DNA of 64,000 nucleotides from Paralcaligenes ureilyticus. GTDB lineage: Bacteria > Pseudomonadota > Gammaproteobacteria > Burkholderiales > Burkholderiaceae_B. This document shows positions 35,155-44,204 of the stretch, piece after piece; positions within the stretch are counted from its first letter, which is position 1; each line of letters opens with the position of its first letter. The DNA lies in the NCBI RefSeq assembly GCF_004346225.1, contig NZ_SMAJ01000011.1:1-64000 (forward strand), in the 5' to 3' direction. The notes below the pieces were generated by a model. The model was not told where the DNA came from and did no database searches. It worked only from the letters and a program-made list of their open reading frames with translations. The translations under genes were made by a program, and so were the position numbers.

Positions 35155-36624
35155 ATGAATGCTCGCATCCCCCACGAGGCCTTGCCTCCCTCCCTGGATC
35201 CACAAGCCTTGCAAGCTTTTGTAGACGAAAAATGGGATCGCGCGATTATTCCTGCCCTGACCGACTACATTGCCATTCCCGCCAAAAGTCCGGCGTTCGA
35301 TGCCGATTGGGCCAAGAATGCGTATCTCGAACGCGTCGTGCGCGATGCCGCGCAATGGGTCCAGGCGCAGAAGGTATCGAACCTGACATTGGAGGTGGTC
35401 CGTCTGCCAGGCCGCACTCCCGTCATCTACTTTGAAGCACCGGCCACTCGCAAAGATAACGGCGATACGGTGCTGATGTACGGCCATCTTGACAAGCAGC
35501 CGGAGTTTTCCGGATGGCGCTCGGGACTGGGGCCGTGGACGCCCAAGTATGAAAATGGCAAACTCTACGGCCGTGGAGGCGCCGACGACGGGTATGCCGT
35601 CTATGCGTCGCTTACGGCGATTTTGTCTCTGGACAAGCAGGATGTACCGCGACCGCGCTGTGTGGGGCTGATCGAAACCTGCGAAGAGTCGGGAAGCTAC
35701 GATCTGCTGCCGTATGTCGAGGCGCTGCGCGATCGCATGGGCCATGTGGCTCTGGTGGTTTGTCTGGATTCGGGGGCGGGCAATTACGACCAGCTTTGGA
35801 TGACGACATCGTTGCGCGGCCTGGTGGCCGGCACGCTGGAGGTGCAGGTGCTGGAAGAGGGCGTGCATTCGGGCGACTCCAGCGGTGTGGTGCCTTCCAG
35901 CTTTCGCATTTTGCGGCATTTGCTCGACCGTCTGGAAGACAGCGCGACGGGCCGCCTGCTGCCGCATGGCTTTCATTGCGAGATCCCGGCCGATCGCATC
36001 GAACAGGTGCACGCCGCGGCGCGTATTCTAGGAGACGAAGTCTGGCGCCGTTTCCCCTGGAGTTGCGGTGCCGAGGGCGGTTTTGTGCTGCCTATGACGA
36101 CCGAGCCTGAGCAAGCCTTGTTGAACCGCACGTGGAAGCCGACCTTGTCCGTGACCGGTGCAGAAGGGTTGCCGCCGTTGACCAGCGCCGGCAATGTGCT
36201 GCGTCCGCGCACCGCGTTCAAGCTTTCGCTGCGCTTGCCGCCGCTGGTCGATGCGGTGACGGCGGCCCAAGAGTTGAAAGCGTTGCTGGAATCGGACGCG
36301 CCCTATAACGCCAAAGTGCTGTTCAAGCCCGATCAAGGCGTGGCCACCGGATGGAATGCGCCGGAATCGGCCGCCTGGCTGCACGAAGCCCTGGACGCGG
36401 CCTCCCAGCAATATTACGGTGCGCCTTGTGGCTATATTGGGCAAGGCGGGACCATACCGCTGATGAGCTTGCTGCAAAAGGGGTTTCCGAAGTCGCAGTT
36501 CATGGTGTGCGGGGTGCTGGGGCCACAATCAAATGCGCATGGCCCTAACGAGTTTCTGCATGTTCCCTATGGGAAGCGGCTGACCGCTGCCGTGGCGCAG
36601 ACGATTGCGGCGCTGCCGGTTTAG
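35155..36624 (+). CDS. M20-family metallopeptidase (dipeptidase-like)
   Basis: This 489-residue cytosolic enzyme has zinc-site residues in VLMYGHLDKQP, the bridging Asp in YGRGGADDGYA and the catalytic Glu pair in ETCEESGS. A dimerisation domain follows (VHSGDSSGVV) and the final zinc His is in NAHGPNEF. Length and motifs fit the carnosinase/dipeptidase branch. GAGGAAAA precedes the ATG. Confidence 0.9.
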   Translation: MNARIPHEALPPSLDPQALQAFVDEKWDRAIIPALTDYIAIPAKSPAFDADWAKNAYLERVVRDAAQWVQAQKVSNLTLEVVRLPGRTPVIYFEAPATRKDNGDTVLMYGHLDKQPEFSGWRSGLGPWTPKYENGKLYGRGGADDGYAVYASLTAILSLDKQDVPRPRCVGLIETCEESGSYDLLPYVEALRDRMGHVALVVCLDSGAGNYDQLWMTTSLRGLVAGTLEVQVLEEGVHSGDSSGVVPSSFRILRHLLDRLEDSATGRLLPHGFHCEIPADRIEQVHAAARILGDEVWRRFPWSCGAEGGFVLPMTTEPEQALLNRTWKPTLSVTGAEGLPPLTSAGNVLRPRTAFKLSLRLPPLVDAVTAAQELKALLESDAPYNAKVLFKPDQGVATGWNAPESAAWLHEALDAASQQYYGAPCGYIGQGGTIPLMSLLQKGFPKSQFMVCGVLGPQSNAHGPNEFLHVPYGKRLTAAVAQTIAALPV

Positions 36625-36631
36625 CGAAAAC

Positions 36632-36704
36632 ATGGCAGCCACAAGGGCTGCCGCTACAAAAACATATTCGCTGCTCATGTAGCGGCAGCTCTTGTGGCTG
36701 CCAT
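36632..36704. repeat. REP pair (AGCC type) with GTAG ends facing inward
   Basis: The minus-strand copy (36632-36657) and plus-strand copy (36679-36704) both have AGCC-type stems; the second has one mismatch (GGCAGCT/GGCTGCC). They fill the gap between the convergent M20 peptidase and vapC genes. Confidence 0.82.
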
Positions 36705-36713
36705 CGCTGCCCT

Positions 36714-37118
36714 CTATTTTTCGGGCGTTATTAGCCTCACGCTGGAAAAATACGAGGCGTAGCGCCGTGTATCCCGGGTCAATATCGGATAGTCTGACAC
36801 GGCTGCGTGGGCTCCAATAAAAAAATCGCCGAGAACATTGTTCTTTGTCCCGCCGAGCCGGCGGTAACGCACAAATGCCTTACCGGCAAGGAACAGGGCC
36901 GGACGCGGCATCTCGATCATTGTCATACCAAGATCGTCAAGGATTTGGTCCAAGGCTTCCACCGTGGAAAATGTCAGCGACAGCTCGGAATAAATAATAG
37001 GATTAATGGCCAGACGATGGATTTTCGACTGGGCGCGTAATTGAGCGATCGACCAGTCGACCCAGGCCGGATCATTTTCCAGCACGTCGACCAGCACGTT
37101 GGTATCGACCAGCAGCAT
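36714..37118 (-). CDS. vapC: VapC-type PIN-domain toxin ribonuclease
   Basis: This 134-residue protein starts MLLVDTNVLVDVLENDP with the first PIN-domain Asp. Further acidic residues are at SELSLTF, GDFFIGAHA and LTRDTRRY. VapC toxins cut RNA, commonly initiator tRNA. Its ATG overlaps the antitoxin stop by one base (TGATG), so translation is coupled. The frame extending to 37163 would overlap the antitoxin further and is rejected. Confidence 0.88.
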   Translation of the reverse strand: MLLVDTNVLVDVLENDPAWVDWSIAQLRAQSKIHRLAINPIIYSELSLTFSTVEALDQILDDLGMTMIEMPRPALFLAGKAFVRYRRLGGTKNNVLGDFFIGAHAAVSDYPILTRDTRRYASYFSSVRLITPEK

Positions 37119-37357
37119 CAGCTCTCGCCACGCAGTAGCGCCATTAGATCGTCGGTTCGCCAAATGACATCGGCCTTGCCGCGAGCCGCCTGGAAACGAT
37201 CTGGTTTGCGGCTTGCCCGTGCGCCGACTTTGTGGATGAGCACATCGCCTTCATGATTAACGGCAAAATCCACGGCGCAGCCGGGCGCCAGATCGAGCGC
37301 ATCGCGAATCTGCTTGGGGATGGTGACCTGGCCCTTGCTGGTAAGTGTCGTCGACAT
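37118..37357 (-). CDS. vapB: VapB/AbrB-type antitoxin
   Basis: This 79-residue swapped-hairpin AbrB-fold antitoxin opens STTLTSKGQVTIPKQIRDAL. The C-terminal tail (residues about 45-79) should bind and block VapC. An ATG at 37369 gives four more residues and is also possible. A perfect inverted repeat directly upstream fits autorepression by VapBC. Confidence 0.87.
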   Translation of the reverse strand: MSTTLTSKGQVTIPKQIRDALDLAPGCAVDFAVNHEGDVLIHKVGARASRKPDRFQAARGKADVIWRTDDLMALLRGES

Positions 37358-37371
37358 GGTTCGGCTCATCG

Positions 37372-37400
37372 AGTATTACTGAAAGACTTATTGTAATACT
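37372..37400. promoter_or_regulatory. Candidate VapBC operator
   Basis: AGTATTAC-N13-GTAATACT is a perfect 8-bp inverted repeat whose half-sites are 21 bp centre to centre. It begins just 2 bases upstream of the 37369 ATG. Position and symmetry fit autoregulation by the AbrB-type antitoxin. Confidence 0.6.
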
Positions 37401-37452
37401 TGTGAAGATTGCAGGCAATCGATTACGTTTTTCAGCTCGTAGCGATAGGCCT

Positions 37453-37478
37453 GTAGCGACAGGCCTTGTGGCTGCCAT
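37453..37478 (+). repeat. Decayed REP element (AGCC type)
   Basis: GTAGC is followed by GACAGGC-CTTGT-GGCTGCC, so the left stem arm has mutated while the right arm and GTAG are kept. It lies between vapB and the end of the catabolic island. Confidence 0.6.
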
Positions 37479-37600
37479 TGCCGCACTAAACCACCGACGC
37501 CTGGCGCCGTGCGATCACATGTGCGCGCCAGGGCCAAAAACCAATCTTCAGAAAGCGCTGCATTTGTTCAATTGGGTGGATGCACTATAGTTCACGGAGG

Positions 37601-38512
37601 TCATATCGAGCCTTTTTCCTGTTGTTGCCGCAACCATTTAATAGACCGCCCGCCCAAGGTTCGTTGTAGTTGTTTTTCAGCGTAGTCAATAGCTGCTAAT
37701 AGCCCGAGTAAATTAATATTGGTGTGGAGTCCGCATTGCCTGGCCATTAATACAAGATCTTCTGTTGCCAAATTTCCGGCGGCGCCGGGGGCAAATGGAC
37801 ATCCACCGATACCACCGGTACTGGCATCGAATCTGCGTATCCCAATTTCTAGCGCCGCCCACGCATTTGCTAGCCCCATGCCACGCGTGTCGTGAAAGTG
37901 CACTGACGTTCTCGCAATTGGCACCGTTTGCACAACGGCTGAAAGAAGCTTCTTCACTTCGCATGGTGAAGCCGAGCCAATAGTGTCAGCAATTATAATT
38001 TCGTCGGCGCCAGCGGTATGCATCTTCGCCGACAAACGCAATACCGTGGCCGGCGAAGTTGGCCCTTCAAATGGGCAATCAAACGCTACGGCAATATAGG
38101 CTCGTGTGCGCAGACCTGCGCTTTTAGCTGCGCGTAGAGTCTGCTCGCTCATTTTTGTGGCAGTTTCCAGACTCATGTTGATGTTTTTCTGGTTCATAAT
38201 TTCTGTTGCTGCGAGCACCACTGCTATCTCTTTGACTCCAGCCGCGCAAGCGCGCTCTAGTCCTTTCATGTTTGGCACCAGCACGGAGGCCCGCAAGTTG
38301 GGCAGGTCGATATTTAGCTGGGATATTATGGCGCTTGCATCAGCCATTTGAGGCACATGCTTTGGCGAAACGAAACTGGTCGCTTCGAGGCTTTGAACGC
38401 CGGAGGCAACCAGAAGCTTGATAAGCTCAAGCTTGGCAGAGGTAGCGACCATAATCTGTTGGTTCTGCAAGCCGTCCCGTAGGGCGACATCAGTAATGTA
38501 TAGTTGGTCCAT
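37601..38512 (-). CDS. HMG-CoA lyase-like enzyme
   Basis: This 303-residue TIM-barrel lyase keeps the catalytic set of HMG-CoA lyases: ALRDGLQNQ (metal Asp), VHFHDTRG (metal His pair), the catalytic Cys in GGCPFAPGAAGN and the Asn in the same loop. The family cleaves 3-hydroxy-3-methylglutaryl-CoA or similar tertiary hydroxyacyl-CoAs to acetyl-CoA or pyruvate plus a keto acid. It is the last gene of the minus-strand catabolic island and follows a CoA-transferase gene, a common pairing. Confidence 0.85.
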   Translation of the reverse strand: MDQLYITDVALRDGLQNQQIMVATSAKLELIKLLVASGVQSLEATSFVSPKHVPQMADASAIISQLNIDLPNLRASVLVPNMKGLERACAAGVKEIAVVLAATEIMNQKNINMSLETATKMSEQTLRAAKSAGLRTRAYIAVAFDCPFEGPTSPATVLRLSAKMHTAGADEIIIADTIGSASPCEVKKLLSAVVQTVPIARTSVHFHDTRGMGLANAWAALEIGIRRFDASTGGIGGCPFAPGAAGNLATEDLVLMARQCGLHTNINLLGLLAAIDYAEKQLQRTLGGRSIKWLRQQQEKGSI

Positions 38513-38530
38513 TGTGGATGTCCAAATTGA

Positions 38531-39727
38531 TCACGCGATAGCACCAGTGGCCTGTAGTTGCGCGACCTTCTGTGGCGCATATCCCAAAAGGTCTTGCAGG
38601 ACATCACGAGTATGCTCTCCCAAGTCTGGCGGTGCGGCATATTGCATGTTTTTTGCGGCCGAAAGCTTGATAGGATTACCAGGCATGCGAACCGTTTCGC
38701 CTGTTTTTAGCGACACATTAATTACCATATTGCGAGCTTGAACTTGCGTATCATTAAGCGCCTGTTCAAAATTGTTTACCGGCCCGCATGGAATCCGTGC
38801 AGCTTGCAGCAATTCTAGCCAGTGTTCTGTTGTTTGTTTCTTTAGCTCGTCGGAAATAATTGCATCTATTGTGGTCTTGGCTGCAAAGCGTACCTGCTGT
38901 TGCAGGTATTCTGGTTTTTTCAGCGTGGGCAGATCTAATATTTGCGCAAACTGGGCGAAAAACTGATCTCCTATGCAGGCAATGATGATATGTCCATCGG
39001 ACGTGGGGTAGCAGTTGTAAGGTACATGCACGAAATGGCCGTTGCCTATCATGCTTGGCACGATTCCGGACATCAAATACATAGTTGCCATATAGTTGAG
39101 CAGTGAAATCTGTGAGTCGAGCATGGAAATGTCGACATGCTGGCCCTCGCCTGTCCGATCACGCTGCGCAATAGCGGCGAGAACGCCCATGGCTCCAAAA
39201 ATGCCACCTCCAAGATCTCCGATAGGAATTCCGCTGCGTATCGGGCCGCTCTCACGAGTGCCTGTGATAGACATCCCACCGCCCATGCCCTGTACTACTT
39301 GATCGAATGCCGGGCGTTTAGGGTCGGGTCCTGTTTGACCAAAGCCTGTCACTGAGCAAGTGATGATGCGAGGGTTCACTTTCGATAGGGTTTGGTAATC
39401 AATGCCAAGTCGTTCGGTCACTCCTACGCTAAAGTTGTCGAACACGACGTCTGCCTTCCGTACCAGATCAAGAAACACTGCTTTGCCGATTTCATTTTTC
39501 AAGTCGATGCAGACGCTTTCTTTATTGCGATTTAATGTTAAAAAATATGCTCCCATCCCTTCCCGGGAAAAATTGGAATCATGTTCTTGTAGGCGACGTG
39601 TGCCTTCGCCGGTGATGGGAGGCTCGATTTTTATCGTGCGAGCCCCCAGGTCTGCCAACAGCATGGTTCCATAGGGGCCGGACAGCATATGGGTAAGGTC
39701 GAGTACGACGATATGTTCAAGTGACAA
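38531..39727 (-). CDS. CaiB/BaiF-family (family III) CoA-transferase
   Basis: This 398-residue enzyme has the family start VLDLTHMLSGPYGTMLLADL, the catalytic Asp in HVDISMLDSQ and the typical IKIEPP segment. It moves CoA between carboxylic acids through a glutamyl/aspartyl anhydride. No ATG fits; a TTG at 39727 with GGAG 7 bases upstream is the best start and gives the usual short N-terminus. A TTG at 39754 is the alternative. It probably activates an acid for the adjacent HMG-CoA-lyase-like enzyme. Confidence 0.88.
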   Translation of the reverse strand: MSLEHIVVLDLTHMLSGPYGTMLLADLGARTIKIEPPITGEGTRRLQEHDSNFSREGMGAYFLTLNRNKESVCIDLKNEIGKAVFLDLVRKADVVFDNFSVGVTERLGIDYQTLSKVNPRIITCSVTGFGQTGPDPKRPAFDQVVQGMGGGMSITGTRESGPIRSGIPIGDLGGGIFGAMGVLAAIAQRDRTGEGQHVDISMLDSQISLLNYMATMYLMSGIVPSMIGNGHFVHVPYNCYPTSDGHIIIACIGDQFFAQFAQILDLPTLKKPEYLQQQVRFAAKTTIDAIISDELKKQTTEHWLELLQAARIPCGPVNNFEQALNDTQVQARNMVINVSLKTGETVRMPGNPIKLSAAKNMQYAAPPDLGEHTRDVLQDLLGYAPQKVAQLQATGAIA

Positions 39728-39763
39728 ATCTTGTCTCCAGTAACGAGCAATCAATATGAAGTC

Positions 39764-40588
39764 TCAATTTATAGACAGCAAACGGCGTGCATTACCGCTA
39801 AGAATGGCACGACACTCATCATCGGTAAGGTCGGATTCTAGAATCTCATTTAAAGGAAATGCAGTATTGAATAATTTTGGGAATGAGTAGAAATCAGTGC
39901 CCAGTAACAGTCTATGCGCGCCTATTCGCCGCACGAATATCTCTATCAAATGCGCTACAGAAACCATTACACCCGTATCAAAGATAATATTGGGATGCTT
40001 GTCTGCCAAATAGGGCATCCAGTGTGCGTGGTCGGGTGACGAAAAACCATCAAGTGCGACAAACTGGACTGCCGGAAATCGATCTGCGAGTATTTCGAGT
40101 CGCCAGGGAGACTCGAGCGACGAATCGGCTATAAGATGAATGAATGCAGGAAGAGCATGTTCTTGCAGGCGTCGTAAAAACTTGTCCATCATTGGGTGAT
40201 CAATGGCTGTTCCCTGAAAACGATGATGCCAGACGATACCTTTCATGCCCAACTCGTTTACGCAACGATCTATTTCATCTAATGCTCCATCTCCGTCCAG
40301 CGGGCTAACGGTTCCAACAGCAGCAGGAAATCGGTCGGGGCGCTGGTCGCGGTATTTCGCGACATAATCATTGACTCGACGGGTGGCTTGAATTCCATCG
40401 GGAGCCGAGTATCCGTTAGAGGGCATTAGCATGACCGCAGAGATGTTATTTGCGTCCATGTATGTCAGCCGCCGGGCAATATCGTCTTCCAGTGTTGGTG
40501 CTCGTCCTGTTGACGATCCGGCGACAATGTCTAAAGATCCGACGTGGTGATGAATGTCGAACGCAGAAAAATCACTCAAGTGCCGCAT
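39764..40588 (-). CDS. Amidohydrolase-2 family metal enzyme
   Basis: This 274-residue TIM-barrel protein has the metal motif FDIHHHVG near the N-terminus, HHRFQG and FIHL in the middle and the conserved Asp in LLLGTDFYSF. The family includes decarboxylases such as ACMSD and gamma-resorcylate decarboxylase, C-C hydrolases and lactonases. The ATG at 40588 overlaps the enoyl-CoA hydratase stop (TAATG). It may decarboxylate or hydrolyse a ring-derived intermediate, but the substrate is unknown. Confidence 0.82.
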   Translation of the reverse strand: MRHLSDFSAFDIHHHVGSLDIVAGSSTGRAPTLEDDIARRLTYMDANNISAVMLMPSNGYSAPDGIQATRRVNDYVAKYRDQRPDRFPAAVGTVSPLDGDGALDEIDRCVNELGMKGIVWHHRFQGTAIDHPMMDKFLRRLQEHALPAFIHLIADSSLESPWRLEILADRFPAVQFVALDGFSSPDHAHWMPYLADKHPNIIFDTGVMVSVAHLIEIFVRRIGAHRLLLGTDFYSFPKLFNTAFPLNEILESDLTDDECRAILSGNARRLLSIN

Positions 40589-41349
40589 TATTTCTCCCAA
40601 AATTGGTCGTACTTCGGAGGGCGATGTTCTGTGAACGCACTCAGCCCTTCTTGCCATTCGGCGGGAGGTAGCCTTTTTAGGGTCCCGTCAATTTCGTCCC
40701 AGTCTATGCCGGCATGTTTGTCCAAACTGGTCTTTATCTCTGCAATGGCCCCCGGCGAGGCGCCCGATACGATGCTTTCCGCCAGAGCGATAGCGGTGTG
40801 CGTCACTGCAAGTGAGGGGGTAACCACGTTTACGATGCCAAGCTCGAGTGCTTCCTGCGCTGATATACGGCGACGTGTCAGCATCAGCTCGAGCGCTTTC
40901 CTTCTGCCGACCATGGGTGCGAGCAACGCCAGACCCGTGTTTGGAACGACGCCATGGCCTATTTCCGGTAGCGAAAAACTGGCACTGTCCGAAGCTATCG
41001 CTAAATCGCAACTCAACATAAGCTCAAAACCGCCGCCCAGCGCCATGCCCTGGACGGCAGCTATCACTGGGCGGGGGTATGAGGCGATTCTGCGAAATAG
41101 AGCGCTAGGGTTTGAGTTGGCACTCAGCCCCTCCATCCATCCGCTGCGCAAAAGATCGTCGATATTGGCGCCAGCACAGAAGGCTGGCCCGATTGCCGTG
41201 ATCACGATAGCGCGAGCATTTTGTACAACAGGCTCGTTCAGAATGTTCAGCGTGTCCGTCACGAGCCTCATTGACAGGCTGTTGCGGTCCTCTGGATTGT
41301 TCAGTGTGATGATCGCGATGGATCCACTGAAACGAATTTCAACAGGCAT
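40588..41349 (-). CDS. Enoyl-CoA hydratase/isomerase family protein
   Basis: This 253-residue crotonase has the oxyanion-hole motif GMALGGGFELMLSCDLAIA and the second loop FSLPEIGHGVVPNTG, which carries one catalytic Glu position. It would hydrate an enoyl-CoA made by the acyl-CoA dehydrogenase of this cluster. Isomerase, hydrolase or lyase activity cannot be excluded in this diverse family. It is translationally coupled to the next gene. Confidence 0.88.
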   Translation of the reverse strand: MPVEIRFSGSIAIITLNNPEDRNSLSMRLVTDTLNILNEPVVQNARAIVITAIGPAFCAGANIDDLLRSGWMEGLSANSNPSALFRRIASYPRPVIAAVQGMALGGGFELMLSCDLAIASDSASFSLPEIGHGVVPNTGLALLAPMVGRRKALELMLTRRRISAQEALELGIVNVVTPSLAVTHTAIALAESIVSGASPGAIAEIKTSLDKHAGIDWDEIDGTLKRLPPAEWQEGLSAFTEHRPPKYDQFWEK

Positions 41350-41391
41350 GGCGTCCTTTGTGTCGGTGAATGAGCGTTTGCGATACTAAGG

Positions 41392-42594
41392 TCAATTGCT
41401 TGGGTATACCAATTTGCCATTGGCTTTGCCTATAGGCCAAACTACTTCTTGGCCCGTTTTTCGGTATTGCCAGACAACCAGGTTTTTTTCCGATAGAAGC
41501 TGATGTTTACCGCCACGTTCGGAATCTTTATAAGACACTTGGCCAAAGGGAGTTGCAAATGTGGAGCCATCCATTGCAGTCATCACTTTATTGTGATCCA
41601 GAGTGTTTGCTTTCTTGATCGACTGAATAAGCGTAAACATGCCGGTGTAACCCATGACCAAGGTAGGCAAAACCTTCGTGTTGGCTGGCAAGGCAAGCGT
41701 AATACGCTTTAGAAAAGCGTCAAGCCCTTCAATTTTCTGCTCGGGTGCCCATTCGCCGATGACGGCAATACCATTGCCAAAGTTGCCAAAATCTTCACGC
41801 TTTTCGCCGGCAGCTATGATCAGTGTCAGCTTTGGGTTTATTTTCAGCTCGTGGGCTTGACGTGCAATCTGGATGTTGTCGCCAGAATAGCCAACAAAGA
41901 AGAACACATCGGGATTCAACGCTTTAACACGGTTCAAGATCGGCGATAGGTCAGGGCTGCCTGCTTTAAACGGCTCCTTCATTACGATTTTGTAGCTGGC
42001 TTTCCCTAAATACTCATCGCTGAATTTGACCGCATCCGAGCCGTAGAGGCCGTCTTCATAGGCAATGGCGACTGTTTTTGGGCGAGGCGTTATGCTGTTC
42101 AGGAAAGACGTGACACCCTTTTGGCGCATGTAATCAACAATATAGACGTGGTAATACCATGGTTCAGCTCCGAAGGTTTCTTCCAGTTTTACCGCTGATG
42201 ATCCGACATGGACGAATATAGGCTTGTATCGTTTTACTGCCTGCAGCATGGCAAAATCAGGCGTGCTGCCATAACCACCAACAATGGCGAAAACCTTGTC
42301 CTGGCTCGTCATTTTTGCAGCTATTCCCGCAGCGGTATTGGGTTCACTTTTGGTATCTTCAATGAGCAGCTGAATTTTTCTGCCAAGCACACCGCCTTGC
42401 CCGTTAGCCTCATCAGCAGCGTATTGAATGCCGGCAAGAATCATACGCCCCCCACCAGCTAGAGGCCCAGTCAGAGGCAGCGGAACCCCGATTTTTATTG
42501 GCTCGGAAGCGCTTTGCGCAGAGGCGAAAGGCAGTGCTGCAAACGATAACAGCGCTGCAACTCCCGTTGTTTTAAGAAATTTAAAAATATTCAT
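41392..42594 (-). CDS. Branched-chain amino acid-type ABC transporter substrate-binding protein
   Basis: This 400-residue periplasmic protein has a signal peptide ending FASAQS (about residue 27) and a two-lobe LivK-type fold opening IKIGVPLPLTGPLAGGG. Such proteins in catabolic islands often bind aromatic or branched carboxylates rather than amino acids. The transporter's membrane and ATPase genes follow upstream in the same operon, separated by the DUF35/thiolase pair. Confidence 0.88.
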   Translation of the reverse strand: MNIFKFLKTTGVAALLSFAALPFASAQSASEPIKIGVPLPLTGPLAGGGRMILAGIQYAADEANGQGGVLGRKIQLLIEDTKSEPNTAAGIAAKMTSQDKVFAIVGGYGSTPDFAMLQAVKRYKPIFVHVGSSAVKLEETFGAEPWYYHVYIVDYMRQKGVTSFLNSITPRPKTVAIAYEDGLYGSDAVKFSDEYLGKASYKIVMKEPFKAGSPDLSPILNRVKALNPDVFFFVGYSGDNIQIARQAHELKINPKLTLIIAAGEKREDFGNFGNGIAVIGEWAPEQKIEGLDAFLKRITLALPANTKVLPTLVMGYTGMFTLIQSIKKANTLDHNKVMTAMDGSTFATPFGQVSYKDSERGGKHQLLSEKNLVVWQYRKTGQEVVWPIGKANGKLVYPSN

Positions 42595-42623
42595 GAATAG
42601 TCTCTCCTTGGACGAGTCGGCTT

Positions 42624-43034
42624 TTACAACGTAAAAAACGGTAATTTCTGATTTTCAGTTTCGACAAAAAATACTTTCACCCGATCTCCTATTTTCACTT
42701 GGCTTCTGTCGCCACCAACGAGGCGACTCAGCATGCGTGGCCCCTCGTCTAGATCGATCAGTACAACGGTGTAGGGCAGTTCAGTGTTCCATTCAGGGCC
42801 GAAGAAGGAAACGCGGACTTCAGAAAATGAAAAAATGGTTCCGGTCCCAGCGCTAGGCTCCCAGTCAAGGCGTTGGCCGCCGCAGGCCGGGCATAGGCGG
42901 CGGGGGAAATAGAAGCGAGTGTTGCAATCAGCGCAATGCTGAAGCAGCAGTATTTCTTGGTTGCAGCCGGCCCAAAAGGGGGCGGAGTCGATGGTGGGGG
43001 TGGGGAGTAGCGCTTTATATAAGATTGAACTCAT
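42624..43034 (-). CDS. DUF35 zinc-ribbon/OB-fold protein
   Basis: This 136-residue protein has a rubredoxin-like zinc ribbon (CADCNTRFYFPRRLCPAC, about residues 34-51) and then an OB fold. In the Ltp2 and MaoC systems DUF35 proteins partner thiolase-like subunits and may guide acyl-CoA binding. The ATG at 43034 overlaps the thiolase-like stop by 4 bases, so the two subunits are coupled. Confidence 0.87.
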   Translation of the reverse strand: MSSILYKALLPTPTIDSAPFWAGCNQEILLLQHCADCNTRFYFPRRLCPACGGQRLDWEPSAGTGTIFSFSEVRVSFFGPEWNTELPYTVVLIDLDEGPRMLSRLVGGDRSQVKIGDRVKVFFVETENQKLPFFTL

Positions 43035-44194
43035 ACCGCCTCCAAAGTCATGACGCCGCACACCGAGAAAACACCGCCATTTCCGCTCACGATTGCACGA
43101 CGAGCGTTTGGCACCTGACGCTTTCCCGCCGTTCCGCGTAGTTGATGGACCGCTTCGGTAATGTGCAGCATGCCACCGATGTGGGCTTGAGATAATAGCC
43201 CTCCGTGCGGATTGAGTGGGCAGCGGCCACCCATGCTGGCATGTCCGGCCCGCATGTAATCGCCGCCTTCCCCTGGGCCACAGAAACCTAACGCTTCTAA
43301 TGTGATTAGTACCGATATTGTGAATGCGTCGTGTAGTAGTGCGACCTGTACGTCTTTAACACCAAAACCGGCACTCTCGAATGCATCGTGACCGGCATCG
43401 GCGAAACCCAGGTTTTCGATGTCGGGTATCTGTGTAATTGAATTATGAGTCCCGCGCATCGCCATCGAGCGTACCGTTACGTATTTACAGCCTGCTTTTT
43501 TGGCTCGCGACCGTGTCGTCAGGATAACGGCGCCGCCACCATCAGAAATCAGGCAGCAGTCAAGCAAGCGCAAGGGCGAGCTGATCATGCGACTGTTCAG
43601 GTGGTCTTCGATGCTCATCGCTTTTTTCATTTGAGCATTGTCGTTATTGAGAGCGTGCCTGCGGGTCACGACAGCAACCTCTGCGAGGTCATTGGTTGTC
43701 GCGTTGTATTGGTGCAGATAACGTTGAGCAACGAGGGCGTATGGTGTTAGTAGGCCATGCACACCGAATGGGTCTTCCCATTCTTCGCCGCCCAGCAGGT
43801 TACGCATCGCTAGACCATGTCTGTTGTCGGGCCGGCCAGTTAGTGTATTTTCACCATATACACATGCAGCGACTTCGCAATGGCCCGATTCAATAGCCCA
43901 AATAGCCTGCTGCAGCATGGTCATGCCTGTTACGGTGCCTCCCACGTCTACCGTTGATACAAATTTCAGCTTTAAGCCCAGATACTCCATGAGTGTTGAG
44001 GAAAACATTGAGTTGGGTGTGGCGTATGGGTCGAGGTTTATCAGCCCATCGAGATCGCTTGTGCGAAGCCCGCAGTCGGCCAAAGCCTCTTGCACGGCCC
44101 ATGCCTGGATTTGCACGGCCTGATATCCCGGTAGTTTGCCCACCTGGGTCTCGCCGACGCCGATAATTACGACTTCATCCGAAATGCGTGGCAT
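43031..44194 (-). CDS. SCP2-type thiolase-like protein, probable retro-aldolase
   Basis: This 387-residue thiolase-superfamily protein opens VVIIGVGETQVGKLPG and keeps the late motif CPLNPHGGLLSQAHIGG. The segment that should hold the nucleophilic Cys reads VDVGGTVTGMT instead, so classic thiolysis is unlikely. Its coupled DUF35 partner matches Ltp-type aldol lyases that cut beta-hydroxyacyl-CoAs. I infer retro-aldol side-chain cleavage in this pathway; a condensing role is also possible. Confidence 0.85.
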   Translation of the reverse strand: MPRISDEVVIIGVGETQVGKLPGYQAVQIQAWAVQEALADCGLRTSDLDGLINLDPYATPNSMFSSTLMEYLGLKLKFVSTVDVGGTVTGMTMLQQAIWAIESGHCEVAACVYGENTLTGRPDNRHGLAMRNLLGGEEWEDPFGVHGLLTPYALVAQRYLHQYNATTNDLAEVAVVTRRHALNNDNAQMKKAMSIEDHLNSRMISSPLRLLDCCLISDGGGAVILTTRSRAKKAGCKYVTVRSMAMRGTHNSITQIPDIENLGFADAGHDAFESAGFGVKDVQVALLHDAFTISVLITLEALGFCGPGEGGDYMRAGHASMGGRCPLNPHGGLLSQAHIGGMLHITEAVHQLRGTAGKRQVPNARRAIVSGNGGVFSVCGVMTLEAV

Positions 44195-44204
44195 GTTTGC
44201 TTCC

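Noticed and set aside
35155-36624. Reading the M20 peptidase as an amidohydrolase of the M20D type
   Set aside because: The AHACGHDMH-type motif is missing, and GHLDKQP with GADDGYA fits the dipeptidase branch better.
36632-36704. CRISPR-like repeat and spacer arrangement of the REP pairs
   Set aside because: The copies are inverted rather than direct, spacing is irregular and there are no cas genes.
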